Shown here one piece after another: positions 44,859-57,704 of a stretch of 64,000 nucleotides of DNA. This stretch comes from Pleurotus djamor. Lineage: Eukaryota; Basidiomycota; Agaricomycetes; Agaricales; Pleurotaceae. Made by a program: the position numbers and the translations under genes. The notes beneath the pieces are model-generated. The model had not been told where the DNA came from. It made no database searches and worked only from the letters and a program-made list of their open reading frames with translations. The stretch's first letter is position 1; each line of letters opens with the position of its first letter. The DNA lies in the NCBI GenBank assembly GCA_029747585.1, contig JAPEVF010000142.1, positions 27,812 through 91,811 on the forward strand. Direction: 5' to 3'.

Positions 44859-46866
44859 TCATGGAACAGGCAGGGTAGCATCAACCATTTCGGTAATCCA
44901 CGACATGAGGGACTCATCTCGCAGATGCACGCCTTCCAATAGCTTGCGAACGCCGAGAAAGGCCTTCCTTCCTTTTCTCCCAGCCTCCTGCTCAACATCT
45001 CCCGATATTGATTCGCGCTCTCCGTCTTGTTCGATCTCTTCAACAACGCCTGGGAAGCCAAAGTGGTCTGCGTCTGGCCGAGGCGCCTCTTCTGTCGCGG
45101 AGAAGGAAGCTCTGAACAAGGCGCGGATACACAAGAGCGCAGTCAATGACGTTGAGGAGGGGTCGGACCGGGGGACTTGATAGGTGATAACTGTTTGACG
45201 GGGTGGTGGAGGGGGACGACTCGTGGGATGGGCCATAGGATGTGGAGATGATGGCGAGGGTAGCGTGATGGTTTCGCTTTGCGACGGATGTTTGGGCGGA
45301 GGTTGTGAGCTAGCCAAGTGGGTAAGAATATGGGCTCGAAGAAGCGGAGTGGGCATCGATTCCTGAGTGCATTTGGACCAGAGGCACGGTGAAGCATCCA
45401 CGGTTTTGAGGTGCTCGAGAAGGTGTTCATACAGCGCACTAGGTGAAAGGAACCCAGGCTCTTGACACTGGCAACGATCCCAGCGACATTTGAACCGTTC
45501 TGAGACGACTGTATCCTTCCTTCGATCGACGCCTCGCACAACGAATCTGGGAGTCGGACCTTGCAAAACCATGGCCTGAGCCTGAGGGAAGACGAAGTTC
45601 ACATTTTTAATCACATCTGATGCAACAAGGAGAGGAAAGCGGTCCTGATATTGCATAAAGATGTCTTTATATAAATTCCAGAACTCGACTTGGGTGAGCT
45701 CGCCATCTGCTTTCGTGACAAACATGGTTTTCATCCTGTTGGGGATGAGCTCAGAGGGGGTGGGTTTATGGATGCGGAACACTGACCATTCGTAACATCT
45801 TTGAGGCTCAGGCATTTCCAAAAGGGAGTTCAACTCTTCTTTGGTGAGTGCATGGTTTCGAGTAACGATGGTCGTAGATGGCGTGGTGTGGACAGCACCA
45901 CTAATATCTTGCTGGATAGTCTCTTCCTCCTGATCCATGAGTAAGAGTACGACCAAGAGCTTAAGGATGCGGGAAACATCAGGTCGCAATAGGAAGGATG
46001 TTGCCATTTTCACGTTCGATAAGTGCGCGAAGAGATAGTTGACAGATGCGGCAACCAATTCAGGATCATGTTGAAAGAGTGGCAAAACGAGAACAGCCGC
46101 ATCAAGAGCTGGCGCAGTGGGATTGAGTTGGGACGCATTGTGGGGGTTGCACAGAACACACTCCAAGGCGGCGAAGCCGTTGATTATTATTGAGCGATTG
46201 TGGGACTGTGCAATGATTTGGTTGAGTCTCGGGACCGGATTCCGTGTGCGACACACAGAGGAAAGCACAATTTTAGGGCCGATGGCCTGTAAGAGTTCGA
46301 TAGCGTACAAGACAAATTCTTGGTGTGCGTCGTAGCGTTCGTCGAGCGTGTCGATTATCAGGGATATCAATGGGAGCGTCGATGGATAGGCCGCTAGTAT
46401 TTCGGCGTTGACCTCCACCGTACATGCCGACTTTAGCACCAACAACGCCTCAAGAGAGCACTGACGTCTTTGGTTCGCCGATGGATCTGGCGCAAAAATT
46501 CCATCGTTGGCATCGTGCAGCCCCGTGGAAGGATACCATTCAGCCCATTCAAACAAAGCTTCCAAAAGGCCTGGGACTCCATCGAGCCGAAATTGGTCTT
46601 TGATACCGAGACGACAGAGTCTATCCATAGCCCACCCTGATTCTTTTATTATGCCAGATTTGAGAGAAAGCACTATTCTGTTACTTGCGGTCGAGTCGTA
46701 GTACCAGCCTGGACGGAAGAGTTATGGATTCGCGACGCATCTCGCATCATTAAGGAAACGCACGTTCATGGTCATCAGTAAGAATAGGGACGTGTTGCGC
46801 GGGTTGCGCACGAGAGACTTGGGGCAACCTGTAGTATGAGGGTTGCACCGAGACGGGACGAGACAT
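44859..46866 (-). CDS. RSC9-like subunit of the RSC/PBAF chromatin remodeller
   Basis: Two exons: a short first exon starting MSRPVSVQPSYYRLP at 46866, then a large exon. The body is an armadillo-like helical region (VLYAIELLQAIGPKIVLSSV), followed by an RFX-type winged-helix segment (EWSVFRIHKPTPSELIPNR, LTQVEFWNLYKDIF) and two C2H2-like Cys/His units (FKCRWDRCQCQEPGFLS..., CLWSKCTQESMPTP). This layout matches fungal Rsc9/ARID2-type proteins. I see no ARID domain at the N-terminus, so the family call rests on the later parts. The tail is Pro/Ser-rich. It sits 105 bp upstream of the ARMH3-like start on the same strand. Confidence 0.7.
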
Positions 46867-47001
46867 GGTTGGGGGAAGAAAGAGAGGTGGGTGGCTGATG
46901 CTCAAGACGCGTTCGTAAGTTCTTGTCACGCGATCTGCAAAACGTCAGGCCATCAGGGGCTGGTGTGATATCATCGCAAGGTACATCCCAGTTACGTCGA
47001 G

Positions 47002-49023
47002 CTACATTGCGAATGATGGAACATACTCGTCATCATCCGGATATATACTACGAGCGAATGGGCTGAGACGCAGCCGGAGGTCGCCTGACTCAGTATAGAA
47101 GGCATATTCGAAGTAGAGGCCAAAATCACCGTAGCACTCTATTAGCTGTTGCAGAAACGTTGCATGAGGCTTGCGAACTAGGCTTATATTTTCTTCAGCC
47201 ACGCCTAGCTTCGTCAGTAGTCTAGTAGCTACGCGTTGAGCGTGTTGCTGAACAAACTCACTCATCATAGACCAGCCAGAGTTCCGGTCCCCCAACCGTA
47301 TAGAACGATAGAAAGGTTGATTCTTTCCCCTTGAAAGCTGAGATACGCCGTTCCGATCGATCCATTGCTGAGAGGCCGTGCAAGTGGGCTATACATTGGC
47401 GAAATTAAACAATGCATTGGTATATGAAACCAATGGAAGTACGCACGTCCCAGCCAACGATGCACGCTGTATAGTCATGATGCTTGTGTAGGAAAAACAT
47501 CCCCACAGAGTAGCGAACATGAGGAAAAGAGACCCTCGAGCGGATATTCGTGCGCATTTGGCTGAAGAGATCCTGTGACAATTGATAAGCAGAACAGAGT
47601 AGTTGGCGGGTGTTGGGTTGTCGGATTAGCTCCGCTAGCTTTGGCAAAATGACATGTGTATCCAGCGGATGAGGAGACGATCCATCTTGAAGGAGGAAGT
47701 GAACTAGGCCAGGTTCACCTGTGAGAGCGATGGCAAGGAATGAAGCTGTGTCCATGGCGGATTGGCTAGAGATTTGGGAAACTGGATGCATTCGATGGGA
47801 GTTGTATATATTGCGTGAGGCTCGAATGAGCATGTCAGCATTCCTTCTGGATAGCCTGGATAGACTGATTTCTGGTTGACCATCAAGTACAAGAGGCCAG
47901 CCCACAAGGTGATCTTCATTGACATCCAAGACTGCACTTTCGCTAGGGCCATAGACGTTCACATAGATAGATTCACCATCTTGTTCATTGAAAACGCAGG
48001 CTATGACGATCCCAGGAAAGTTGACTGGGTGGGCTGAAAGGCCTAGCCGAGTTGCAATGGAGACAAAGACGTGAACAAGGGATATTGGAATTGTATGTTT
48101 ATGAGTTGATAGATAGGCATGAGGGAAGTTGTTGAGGATCTCAGAAAAAAGCGAGGCTAGAATCATTAAATAAGAAATGCTGTCAATACTGATCAATTCG
48201 CTGAATCTATGAAACGCACGGTCAACTGTCCCAAACCCCTGCGCGTGCATGAAGCGACATATATGGACACATACGTTACGCAGGGCTGGAGTCATCATCT
48301 TGTTGGAGATGTCTACACTGGCGGACTTAAGGTAATTGCGACACAGAGATGCAAGGTCCCCGAACTGGGCAGCCAACTTCCAAGACGGATTCAGCTTGTA
48401 ATGATCGTCGTAATGGACAAAGTTGAGCTCACTGTATATGGAGACTCTCCCATAAACAACGAAAGAATATTATGGCTCTCTTCGAATGACACCTCTGGTG
48501 AGTGACGTGCAACCTCTGCTAGTAAGTGGGTACCATGGGTTCGAGTGATGGTGCGGAGGAAGCCTTTCGCCCAATATTGGTACGCCGACGACTTCATCGT
48601 ACACGGTAGTTCACTACCAGTAGTCATCGAGACTATGTCAATAGCATGGTACTGAGCCTCTAGCTCGATGGCATCCCAGACGTCGAAATTGAACGGAACA
48701 ATTGACCTGAGGTTCTCCCATTGAATACTCCCTGCCACCAAGTCGGCAAGATGCCTCAAGGCTCGACGATCCTTTCGACGTCTCTCAGAATAATCAAGCT
48801 TCCAATCGAAACTAGGCTCCAAGATGGCGGGTAAGGGTGGGTGGGTGTAGCGTGTCCGGTAATGGGCTTCCCATATTGAGGACATCGAAGCGGCTCGATT
48901 TAATAGCACACTCGACTGAAGACAGGCCACAAGCGTTTGAGTACTAACATCGTCGTGTGGAACTCTGGACGGAGGGAGATACCGGAGAATGTGGACGTAG
49001 ACATCGAAGTGAAGGAAAGGCAT
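47002..49023 (-). CDS. FBXO21-like F-box protein with transglutaminase-like and YccV domains
   Basis: Starts MPFLHFDVYVHILRYLPPSR, an F-box-like opening, at 49023. After an intron the second part holds a Transglut_core2/SirB1-like domain (SIDSISYLMILASLFSEILN, HTIPISLVHVFVSIATRLGL). The C-terminal exons carry a YccV/HspQ-like hemimethylated-DNA-binding-type domain (SVGMFFLHKHHDYTACIVGW, SQQWIDRNGVSQLSRGKNQP, VAEENIS). The same three-domain order is found in animal FBXO21, a substrate adaptor of an SCF ubiquitin ligase. An ATG 30 bp upstream (49053) is possible but lengthens the leader without conserved sequence. Its start is only 53 bp from the stop of the upstream acyltransferase. Confidence 0.75.
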
Positions 49024-49076
49024 CGTGTATGTGGGTATCAAATAAATTAACAAGCGCTCATATCATAGCCCCTGGC

Positions 49077-50924
49077 CTAAACGAGCTCCTGTATCCCCTG
49101 GCAAAGATGGTTCCAAAAAGGCTCGCAAGTCTCCCGTTCGACGCCATTGTCATCGTAGGAGAGATTCAGTCGGAACTTTCCTCCAAACGTATATGCAAGG
49201 AGAAGCATTCCACCCGGCTTCTGACGGTTGCCTGCTGATATCGAGTGTAACTGAAGGTTAGGAAAAGCGCCATATTGAAATGTCTCGTCGACATTCCCCA
49301 AGCAAGAGACGCCAATGGTGGCAATTGAAGGCGACTTTGGGGTTGATCTCGAGGGAGGAGGCTGTACATTGACTTTGGTAGCATCCCCTATGGCCCACTC
49401 TCGAGCACGTTGGCTACGTTCGTAAGCCATCAAGCGGCTACGAGAGATAAACATCGGGCTACTGATTTCCTTGGAACTTTGGCTCTTGGCCAGACGCGCG
49501 CGGTGCCAAAACGCCCGGTTGGAATCAGACGGCAAGAACGATGGCAAGACCACATTGAAGTACCCAATGGCCAAGAACAGGTAGGAGTCATGAAATGACT
49601 CTTTCTCGGGGAGGCGTGGGCGGATATTCACCGCGGAGTACATCATCCTAATGGGAAACAGTCAGTATATGTTGATAGAGGAGCTATAGGGTAAAGCACA
49701 TGGGCATATCAATGTTCCCTCGATCGAGCCTTGTCCAAGCAAGGTTGCACAGAGCAAACACAGCTCCAGAGACGGATACACGATGAGAGCGACAGAGCTT
49801 GAGCATGCGAGTCGTATCTTCGGTCGCAAAGGCGACCTCCCGAACGACACTATGTTGTATTCTATCAGGCGTTCGTGGAAACGGATGTCCACCCTGAATG
49901 AAGTCAGTGGATGGGAAGAGACCAAGTTGCGAGGGACACACGATCAATTTATCTTGGTTTATTTGAAAGTCAACGATTTCGGCGGCGCGACGAAGTCGCC
50001 CACTGGAAGTGGAAGGTAGACGATGTTCCATGGGATGTGGGAGAACGGGAGACTGACATGAGAAGGATCTGAGAGGCAATCTGGTAGAGAAAGGAGGATG
50101 CCTACACCAGCGAAGGCGGCGCGTCGTCGCAAAGCCCATTCTTCTTGGAAATCTAGCCATAGCTCATCGTCCGACGTAGCGCTTCCAAAGATGCAGAAAA
50201 AGTCATTGGCGAGTTTGATGAGGGATATTCCATCGCTGATGAAGTGGGTACTGCAGAGGAAGAATTGGCACTCTACGATGGGGTGTGGTCCAGAGTTTAT
50301 TGAGGAGTCGCCCGTCTCTCGCTGCCCGTCAGATACTGAAAAGAAGAGGTAGGATAGGCGTCGATCAGACAGAGTTCGGGGCCCATTTAGAAAAAGATTG
50401 GATAAATCTAGAAAGAGGCCTCAGCGAGTGGCTTTGATGTTCCGTGGTCATTACACCCACCATCTTTCTCCATGGATGTAAAGCACATATTCTGCCTAGC
50501 ATCATTGAGCGCGTGCTCGACCGTCCTCGGAGGGGAAAAGCTAGGTGGGTTTCGTTAATCAAGACGCGAAGGGGTGGCTAAACAACACATACAGGAACCT
50601 GACATTGTCATAGTCGCGCATTTCAACCATTGACGCGAGCATCGGGTGTCTGAGACGAAGGAAGGCCCAAGCCAGTGAAACACGGGCATGGGTAGCTATG
50701 ACCTTTGGACAGCGAAACCCCACATCGAGGTACCTAGGTTGCAGCTCTCGCCATGAAACACGATAAATCGACGAGAAGATAAACACAACGCACAAATCAT
50801 TGACCCCATTTTGGCGGGACGGTAAATAATAAGCCAACTCGCTGTCCCCCAATTGTCGGCCAAACGAAGCATCCTTAGAAATACCTGGGCTTCGAACATC
50901 TGGTGAAGGCGTTGACAGAGACAT
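49077..50924 (-). CDS. HxxxDG acyltransferase-like protein, tandem copy 1
   Basis: About six exons. The protein opens MSLSTPSPDVRSPG, then GDSELAYYLPSRQNGVND, an exon YLDVGFRCPKVIATHARVSL, the motif STHFISDGISL (HxxxDG of CoA-dependent acyltransferases such as BAHD, condensation-domain and Tri3-like enzymes) and a C-terminal exon with AIGYFNVVLPSFLPSDSNRA and GGMLLLAYTFGGKFRLNLSY. The substrate is unknown. A neighbouring paralogue (51104-53056) has the same layout. An upstream ATG at 50987 is in frame but not shared by the paralogue. The class often acts in secondary or lipid metabolism, which is inference here. Confidence 0.65.
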
Positions 50925-51103
50925 TGTACCGAAGAAACCACCAAGTGCTGAACGTTGACCATTTTCTTTGACGTCCAAGGGGACCAAATTGAAAAACCGT
51001 TCAGGTTCCTGCAGGAGCCACTAAAATGTGTCAGGCCCCACGCAAGGCTTCAGACTAAAGAGCAGGGTTCGATTAGCATTATGTAATAAAATAAAGTCAA
51101 ATT

Positions 51104-53056
51104 CTATCGCAAAAGAAACTCCGTGACCCCATCGACCACATTCTTCCAAAAGGTTTGCACCGTCTCAGCCTCGAATCCATTCTCATCATAACCAAGGCTC
51201 AGCCAGAGCTTACCAGCAAAGGTATACCCAAATAGCAGCATGCCACCTGGTCGCTGACGGGAGCCAGTCGTCAATGTATGGAGAGAGATATCGGGGAAAT
51301 TACTGTGTTTGTAAATCCCATCCAAATTTCCAAGCAAAGATAGTCCGATCGTAGCAACTGAAGGGGGCTTCGTATTGGTAGGCTTTGCTTTCGGTATAGG
51401 CGCTTTCCAGGTGCCATTGGCCTTCGCGTCGTCTTCTTTCGCCCAACCCTTGGCGCGTTCGCCACGTTCGGAGGCTGTCAGACGACTCCGAGAGACAACC
51501 ATCGAATTCTTGGCTGCTCGCGTGCTCTGGTCTTTAGCGATGCGGGCTCGATGCCAGAATGTCCTTTCCACATCGGTGATTGGGAGGAAGGAAGGCAAAA
51601 CGACGTTGAAGTAACCAATCGCAAGGAACCAGTAGGACTCCGAGCGCAGTTTGTTGGTCACAAGGTAAGGTCGGATGTTCAACGCGGAATACATCATCCT
51701 GCCTTGATAGTTAGACAAACTGGATCAGAAAGGAAGCGTAGCACGACGTACATGGGTAATTCAGGGTTCCCTTTGTTCAACCTCGCCCAAGCGATGTTAC
51801 ACAGAGCGAATATAGCACTCGAGATAGATACACCGCGTGATTTACATAGCTTGAGGAGTTTGACCGTATCTTCGCGTTCAAAAGCGACAGTAGGTACGAT
51901 GGTCCGACGAACCTTTCCGGAAGTACGAGGGAAAGAATGCCCACCCTGTCATTAAAGCTCAGAAATGTTGATTGCGGCGAAGAGTATGTGGGGACAAACA
52001 ATACACTTGTCTTGACTGATCTGGTGATCAACGCGTTCTACAGCGTGGCGAAACCGTCCGCCAACGACAGGTGGAAGCCGTTCCTCCATTGGTGGAGGCA
52101 GAACGGGGGACTTCAATCAAGCGACATGTCAGTAGGCGATTGGACGGAGGCGAGAAAACACTCACATTGGCAGACCATTCATCGCGGAGGATCGCCTGTA
52201 ACTCGACGTCCGATTTGCTACTTCCAAAAAGGCTAAAGTAGTCATTGGCGAACTGATGAAGGGCCATGCCATCACCGAGGAAGTGGGTGGCACATAGGAA
52301 CCAATTGCATTCGACAAGCGGGTTGAGCTCAGTTTGAGAGGCGGAACGGGATAGCGGAGGTGTAAGTGGCGGACTGGGGAGTGAATCGCCATTCCCATGC
52401 TGCCCAGGCACTGAGAAAAACAAGTAGGATAGACGGTCATTGGACAATGTCCGAGGCCCGTTCAAGTACTGTTCGAGTAATTCTACAGAGCCATATGTCA
52501 GAGGAAGCGGCGTCTCGAGGACATGACAGGCAATTTACCATCTTTCGAAAGGGAGCTGAAAGAGAAATTATCCTTAGCCTCTTCAATGGCCCGGTCAGCC
52601 GATGCCGGAGGGGTGAATCTAATGGGCGATTAGTGCGTTTTTCTTTGAAGATGTATTATGCACATCTACATGAATTTCACGTCGTCATAGCCGTTCATAC
52701 GAACGACTGATGCGAGAAGTGGATGTCTGTTGCGAAGGATCGTCCAGACCAAGTTGACTCTAGCACTTGTTGCGATGCTTTGAGGTGCCTTGAAGCCGAT
52801 ATGGAGGTACCTGCAACGTCGCATAAGAAAGAGAGCTGAATCAAACTGAGCAGAGGACACACATATCGTTCACACCGCTCTCCCTAGACGGCAGATAATA
52901 TGAGAGTTCGCTGTCGCCCATGCATCGCTCAAAGGATGTCTTTGAACGCGATGGCACGGGGGCGTCGGTATGGACATCGGAGCTTCCTAACGATGCATCA
53001 AGATGGCCAACAGAGAAGGGTGCAGACTCTAGTGGGGGAGTAGGAAGAGCGGCCAT
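51104..53056 (-). CDS. HxxxDG acyltransferase-like protein, tandem copy 2
   Basis: Paralogue of the preceding gene in the same orientation, 179 bp upstream of it. Starts MAALPTPPLESAPFSV at 53056. Matching blocks: GDSELSYYLPSRESGVND, YLHIGFKAPQSIATSARVNL, LLEQYLNGPRTLSNDRLSYL, CATHFLGDGMALHQFANDYF with the active-site HxxxDG, and AIGYFNVVLPSFLPITDVER. The last 200 residues look about 55-60% identical to copy 1 by eye, so the duplication is not recent. No signal peptide or membrane helix is evident, which suggests a soluble enzyme. Confidence 0.65.
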
Positions 53057-54080
53057 GCTAGCAATGGGTCTGAAAGAAGTTGGGTTGTTGAAAGCATTTT
53101 ACGCTAGCAACTTGTATTATTCTTGTCTGAACGGCATGTTTCTCCAACGGTCTTGTATCGTGTTGACGCCGAGATCTTGATGAACCACACCACACGTGGC
53201 CCTCACTATAACGATCTCTTAAACGTTGAACCAGTCTCAGGTCCCAGCTACTTTTGGGTTCCTGTCAACAGAACTAGAAGCGAGCCAGTGGTGGTTAGCC
53301 CGCGAACTTGAGACAAGATCTAGTTGCAACGGTGGACCCAGGCCGTCCATTCGTGTGATCCGAGTGTTTGTAGGAAGATTGTACGTATTCTGTGGGCATC
53401 AGATCACCGGTTAACAGCCGAACCATTTCGCAAAGAACTGGTGAAACCATATGCCATGACGGGACGTCGAGACGGACGAGGAATCGCGGTGATTGGAGGC
53501 GCGATCAATTGAGACTAGGGCGCTTAGTCGATGGGCATTTCAAATCTAGGTCGGGCAGCCAATCACCAGCCTCGCACGTATATCATGCCGTACTTGCACA
53601 GCGCATATGTTGTGTTTGATGTGGACTCTCTCAGGTCATGAGGGGGATGGCACTTGAGATGAACATACCATACGTGAGACAGCTGACATGGGAATATCGA
53701 TGATGGCCCGCGAACTGGTGCGATGGGAAAACCTGGCATACGGTGAGAGTCACTGCAATGCGAGGAGGTGGCAAAATTAGTGGTCATTCCATGAGGTACC
53801 TATACATTCGTTCCTCGACTAACCTGCACGCGATACGATCCTGCGGGTAGGCAGCGGCGTAAATCTCACGTCCAACAGGTTCGACAGACTTCGATGGTGG
53901 CGAGGTTGCTGGCAATGAAGCGACACTTTGTCTCCGAAAGGCCTTTCGAAGGTCGAGGCCCATTGATGCTTCGATGGAGCATGGAATTGAACGAGAGTCG
54001 AGGTCTAAATTTGATGGTCCATGATATTCCACAACATTGTTCTCTACGAACTTACGAGAAGTGAGTCAAATAGCATTACA
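53057..54080 (-). other. Largely unassigned region with one possible coding stretch
   Basis: About 1 kb between the acyltransferase pair and the transporter. On minus, 53784-54032 is open and reads smoothly (SIPCSIEASMGLDLRKAFRR, EPVGREIYAAAYPQDRIAC). A plausible intron joins it to an exon near 53695-53760 (DSHRMPGFPIAPVRGPSSIF). It lacks an upstream ATG (the first is within SMGLDL) and I recognise no family. It may be a small gene, a remnant, or chance. The rest shows nothing. Confidence 0.35.
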
Positions 54081-55467
54081 CTACTTTTCATCTTCATCAA
54101 GCTTTTCAGGTGCTTTCCATATCGTTGTATCTACACTCTCGTCACCCTTCGCGGCAGTAGAGGGACCTGATTCGATGTCAGCCGGACGACGCGGAGGTGC
54201 CGATGCTGTCTCCTTGTGCTTGACCCATGTAAAGAGCCTGAAATAGCCGTTATGACATGGAATTTATACATAAAAGGAGCACCTACATAGTTCCCGCCAA
54301 AATAACCATGATAGAAGTTGCTCGGTTGCTGTGGGTATGTGTCAATCAGGTACTTCGCTCTGATAGAGAGGCAGACACATACACCGTGAGGACATCACTG
54401 AATATCCATACCCCAAGAAGGGTTTGAAGAACCGATCTGGCCGCCTGCAAAGTTACGCGGTTTTAGCCACGATAATTCAGGGGAGAACAATGGAAGTAGG
54501 TGGACCTACACTGGAGAACATGTGCGTGACTGGGCTGGTAACCTTGATGCTGAGCAAGCCAGCGACGCAGAGTAAGAATCCGAACACGCCAGTCACTAAG
54601 GTGCCCCATAGAAAGACGTTTGGATTCCATTTAGAATCAGAAAGGAGGTTCTGGAGAATGATGGTTTCCCCATGGAAAAACACGAATGGGAGCACCATTA
54701 CAGCGGACCCAAGATTAGTCCAGTATGCTAGTTGGATTGCGGAGTTATTGCAGTAGGGAAGTGAGGTCTTGATGAGCACGGCATGAATAGCGATGAATAA
54801 AGACGAGCAAACGCCGTAGAAGAGAGATAGAAGCGAAGGTGTGGCTGTAGTTGGTAATGAGGAAGAGGGTGTTACGCCAAGCAAGAAACCGAGTGTAACG
54901 ATTGCTGCTGTTCCGATTATCCTTTGCGAAGGCGTGGATTTGGTGACGAGACTCGAGATCAATATTGTCAGAGGGAGGTTGAGACCTCGTGCAATCTATA
55001 GGAATGTAAATGGATGAAGCGCGACGAAGTATAAGAGGTAGCTCAAACCTGAAAGAAGGAAGCTTCCACATCGCGCAGGCAGAGGGTATTGAAGACCAAG
55101 CCAATTATATTGACTGCAACAACGGGGACAAGCTTCTTCGCGGTTTCGACTTCAAGTTTTGGTAGGTCGATGCGTTTTGTGACCAAAGCCGACGCGTGAA
55201 GAAGCACCACGGCAATGAGTAACTGGAAAAGAAGGAATAGTAGTGGTAGATCTGGGGCATTATTCAAGACGGCCTTGTTTCTAAGATAGCGATATATGTA
55301 AGATCCCTGCTCGCTGCCTGCTGGACAGGACTTACACAAAGACCATCTAACATGCTGCAATGAGTATCGTACGATATCGCAAGTTCCTAGATAGTACTCA
55401 CCACGAGCGCAGCACACATGTAGAAGCTGACCACTGCCGCGACTTGCATCCTGGTATTCGACGACAT
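54081..55467 (-). CDS. Nucleotide-sugar transporter, SLC35C/GDP-fucose-transporter-like
   Basis: Starts MSSNTRMQVAAVVSFYMCAA at 55467 and ends at 54081. The drug/metabolite-transporter fold is clear: ten hydrophobic helices, with NKAVLNNAPDLPLLFLLFQL, NIIGLVFNTLCLRDVEASFF, GTAAIVTLGFLLGVTPSSSL, AYWTNLGSAVMVLPFVFFHG and a late segment KVTSPVTHMFSSAARSVLQT before the acidic C-terminus with VKHKE. The layout and the RDVEASFFQIARGLNLPLTI block fit the GDP-fucose transporter (SLC35C1) group, located in the Golgi. One microexon of 11 nt (MVFV) is needed. Substrate is inference, but the divergent neighbour is a fucosyltransferase-like gene. Confidence 0.75.
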
Positions 55468-55822
55468 GTTGGCGCGAAGAGGAGATGTCCCCAAAACTAT
55501 GAGACGGGGTATAAAAGCGCATTGGCCAGGGAATTTGGATCAAGAGAACAGCAACACATTTTCCGCCTGGAAGTGAGACCCATATGGATGAAACAGAACG
55601 GAGGAACCAGTTCAACTGAGCCGCGGCTGCCGGGCTGAGCTTTATTTAACCTTCTGTATTACACCTTCCCGATATGGAATAGACCCTGTTTGAGTGCGTG
55701 CCTTGTCCGACTATTGTGTCCGTTAGCGCGAAGATGGGGAAAACAAAACAACCCTGCGCCATCACTCACTGTCGCTGCGTCCGGCTAAGTCTTGTCGTCC
55801 GAAGCCCCCACCTTCTCTTTGA
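55468..55822. promoter_or_regulatory. Divergent promoter between transporter and fucosyltransferase-like genes
   Basis: 355 bp between the start codons of two genes whose predicted products could act in one pathway. No specific motif is identified. Confidence 0.5.
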
Positions 55823-57704
55823 ATGTCTCCTGCCTCAAGAAACTCAGAGGACTCGCTGCTGCCCGACCATTCAACTTTTATCGATGACAAGACCATGAAC
55901 CTTCAGTGGGGACGACGACCGACGACACCTGCAAAAAGACGAGCCTTCATTATCGCAGCCTGCTCGACATTGGCCCTTACTTCTGTCCTTGGCTTTCTAT
56001 ACTTTGCTTTTTGGACGACCCATGTCCCCCAGACGATCCTCGAACCCGAACCTGCTCCTTCACCAGTCCCCGTACTACCCACTGTCGCTCACAATGTCTC
56101 TACCCAAATCACCCTCGATCCCCTAAGTCCTTTAGCATCTCTAATGGGACCCCCGACTGCAAGTTTCCGGGGTGAGCATTGTCCGTTCTTCATGGGAAAT
56201 GGTTGTACTCACCCACTTCACAGACAACTTGCGCCCCGAACTCAAGTATATCTCATCTTGGCCTTCAGCAGGTTGGAGTGAGTCTTCACAATCTCGTTTC
56301 ACCAGCATGTTGATTGACAGATCTTCAGCAAACGATGTGATGACCTATGTGCGTTCTCAGCCTTTCTGCGTCATCGACACATCCTCATTCATTTCATGTA
56401 CTTAGGGAAATCTGATATACCTTGGACTTATCACCGACCGTATACCCATTGTCCCAATGTTCACCCCTTCACACATCGGTGGCTCGGTCCCTCCCATCCC
56501 GTTCGGGGAAGTTTTCGACGTTCCGCGGCTTCGTCGTCTCCTCGGCAAACCCGTACTCGAGTGGCGCGAAGTGAAAGACCCCTCGAGCGAAACAGTGGAC
56601 GACATCGGCTGCTGGAATCTTTGGGAATCCGTACAATACCATGAACACTACCCCCGTCGCAGTCCCGTTCCAGGGCACATTAAACTCGGTAAAGCCTTCC
56701 CTTGGCCATTTTCTAACTTTGTCACTGATCCGCCCCAGATATTTCTTATACCAAAACCCCGGATTGGACTAAAATGATACCTAACTTTGAACACGACAAG
56801 AGCAGTACATTTTGGAGCCTTGCCAGTTTGGCTTTCCCTGAAACCCGAGAAAAGAGCTTGGTCACGCCGCTGGCGTCTCCGGAACACAAAGTATCGCTTC
56901 CGCCTGATGAACATCTCTTGTGTTTTGATTATTTGTACTATGTGTGTGCTCAACAGGTGAGCTATCACATTGCGGAGCCTTCATTTGATGAATCCACTAA
57001 CGGAGTGTATACCAGTCCTTTGAGTGGGAGAAGGACTTCAGCCCTGCATGGCGATATGTGGGCACGCACATGTACTGGACCTCGGCTTTGGCAGACCTCG
57101 CCGAAAAGTACGTCCGTGCCACGATCGGAATGGACGAAGACGAACCAACACCCCCAGTTCGTATCCTTTCTTTCTTTCTTCGTCTTCTCCAGGTTAAACG
57201 TGATCCGTAGTACATTTCCATCCACGTTCGGCATGGTGACTTCGGAAACTGGTGCCGCGATATGCACGTACCTATCGAAGAGTGTTTTGCCCCCATTTCG
57301 GCGTTTGCTCGCCGTGTTCAAGAGGTTAAGGATGAACTCATGGAACGTAAGGGCATCGATGTCCGACATGTAATCATGACTAGCGATGAACGGAATGCGA
57401 CGTGGTGGGGTGAAGTGGCCGAACAAGGCTGGCTCAGTGTCAATCACTCCAAAACCGCTGAGTTATATGGCACCTGGTGAGTATTTGAACCCTCCTCGAG
57501 GACTGCATGATGCACTGAACTGACGCCACATAAACGTGCAGGTACCCTCTCCTCATTGACGCTGTTATCCAGTCGAATGGGCTAGGTCTTGTTGGAACAG
57601 ATCGATCCACCATGTCGATCGTCGCTCTGCGACGCGTTCAGTCATGGCACGACGGTGCGGTTCGTCTGGTGAAATGGGGAAGCCTAGGTGCAGATGACCA
57701 TTGA
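55823..57704 (+). CDS. GDP-fucose O-fucosyltransferase-like type II membrane protein
   Basis: Starts MSPASRNSEDSLLPDHS; one membrane anchor (AFIIAACSTLALTSVLGFLY) near residues 41-65 is followed by a Pro-rich stem, the type II layout of Golgi glycosyltransferases. The catalytic part has SNDVMTYGNLIYLGLITDRI, MFTPSHIGGSVPPIPFGEVF, an HVRHGDFGNWC motif like the HxRxxD of O-fucosyltransferases, and GLVGTDRSTMSIVALRRVQS, like the C-terminal donor-binding segment. Seven or eight exons join. The family is widespread and mostly uncharacterised in mushrooms. The fucose donor is inferred from motif similarity and from the divergent transporter. Confidence 0.65.
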
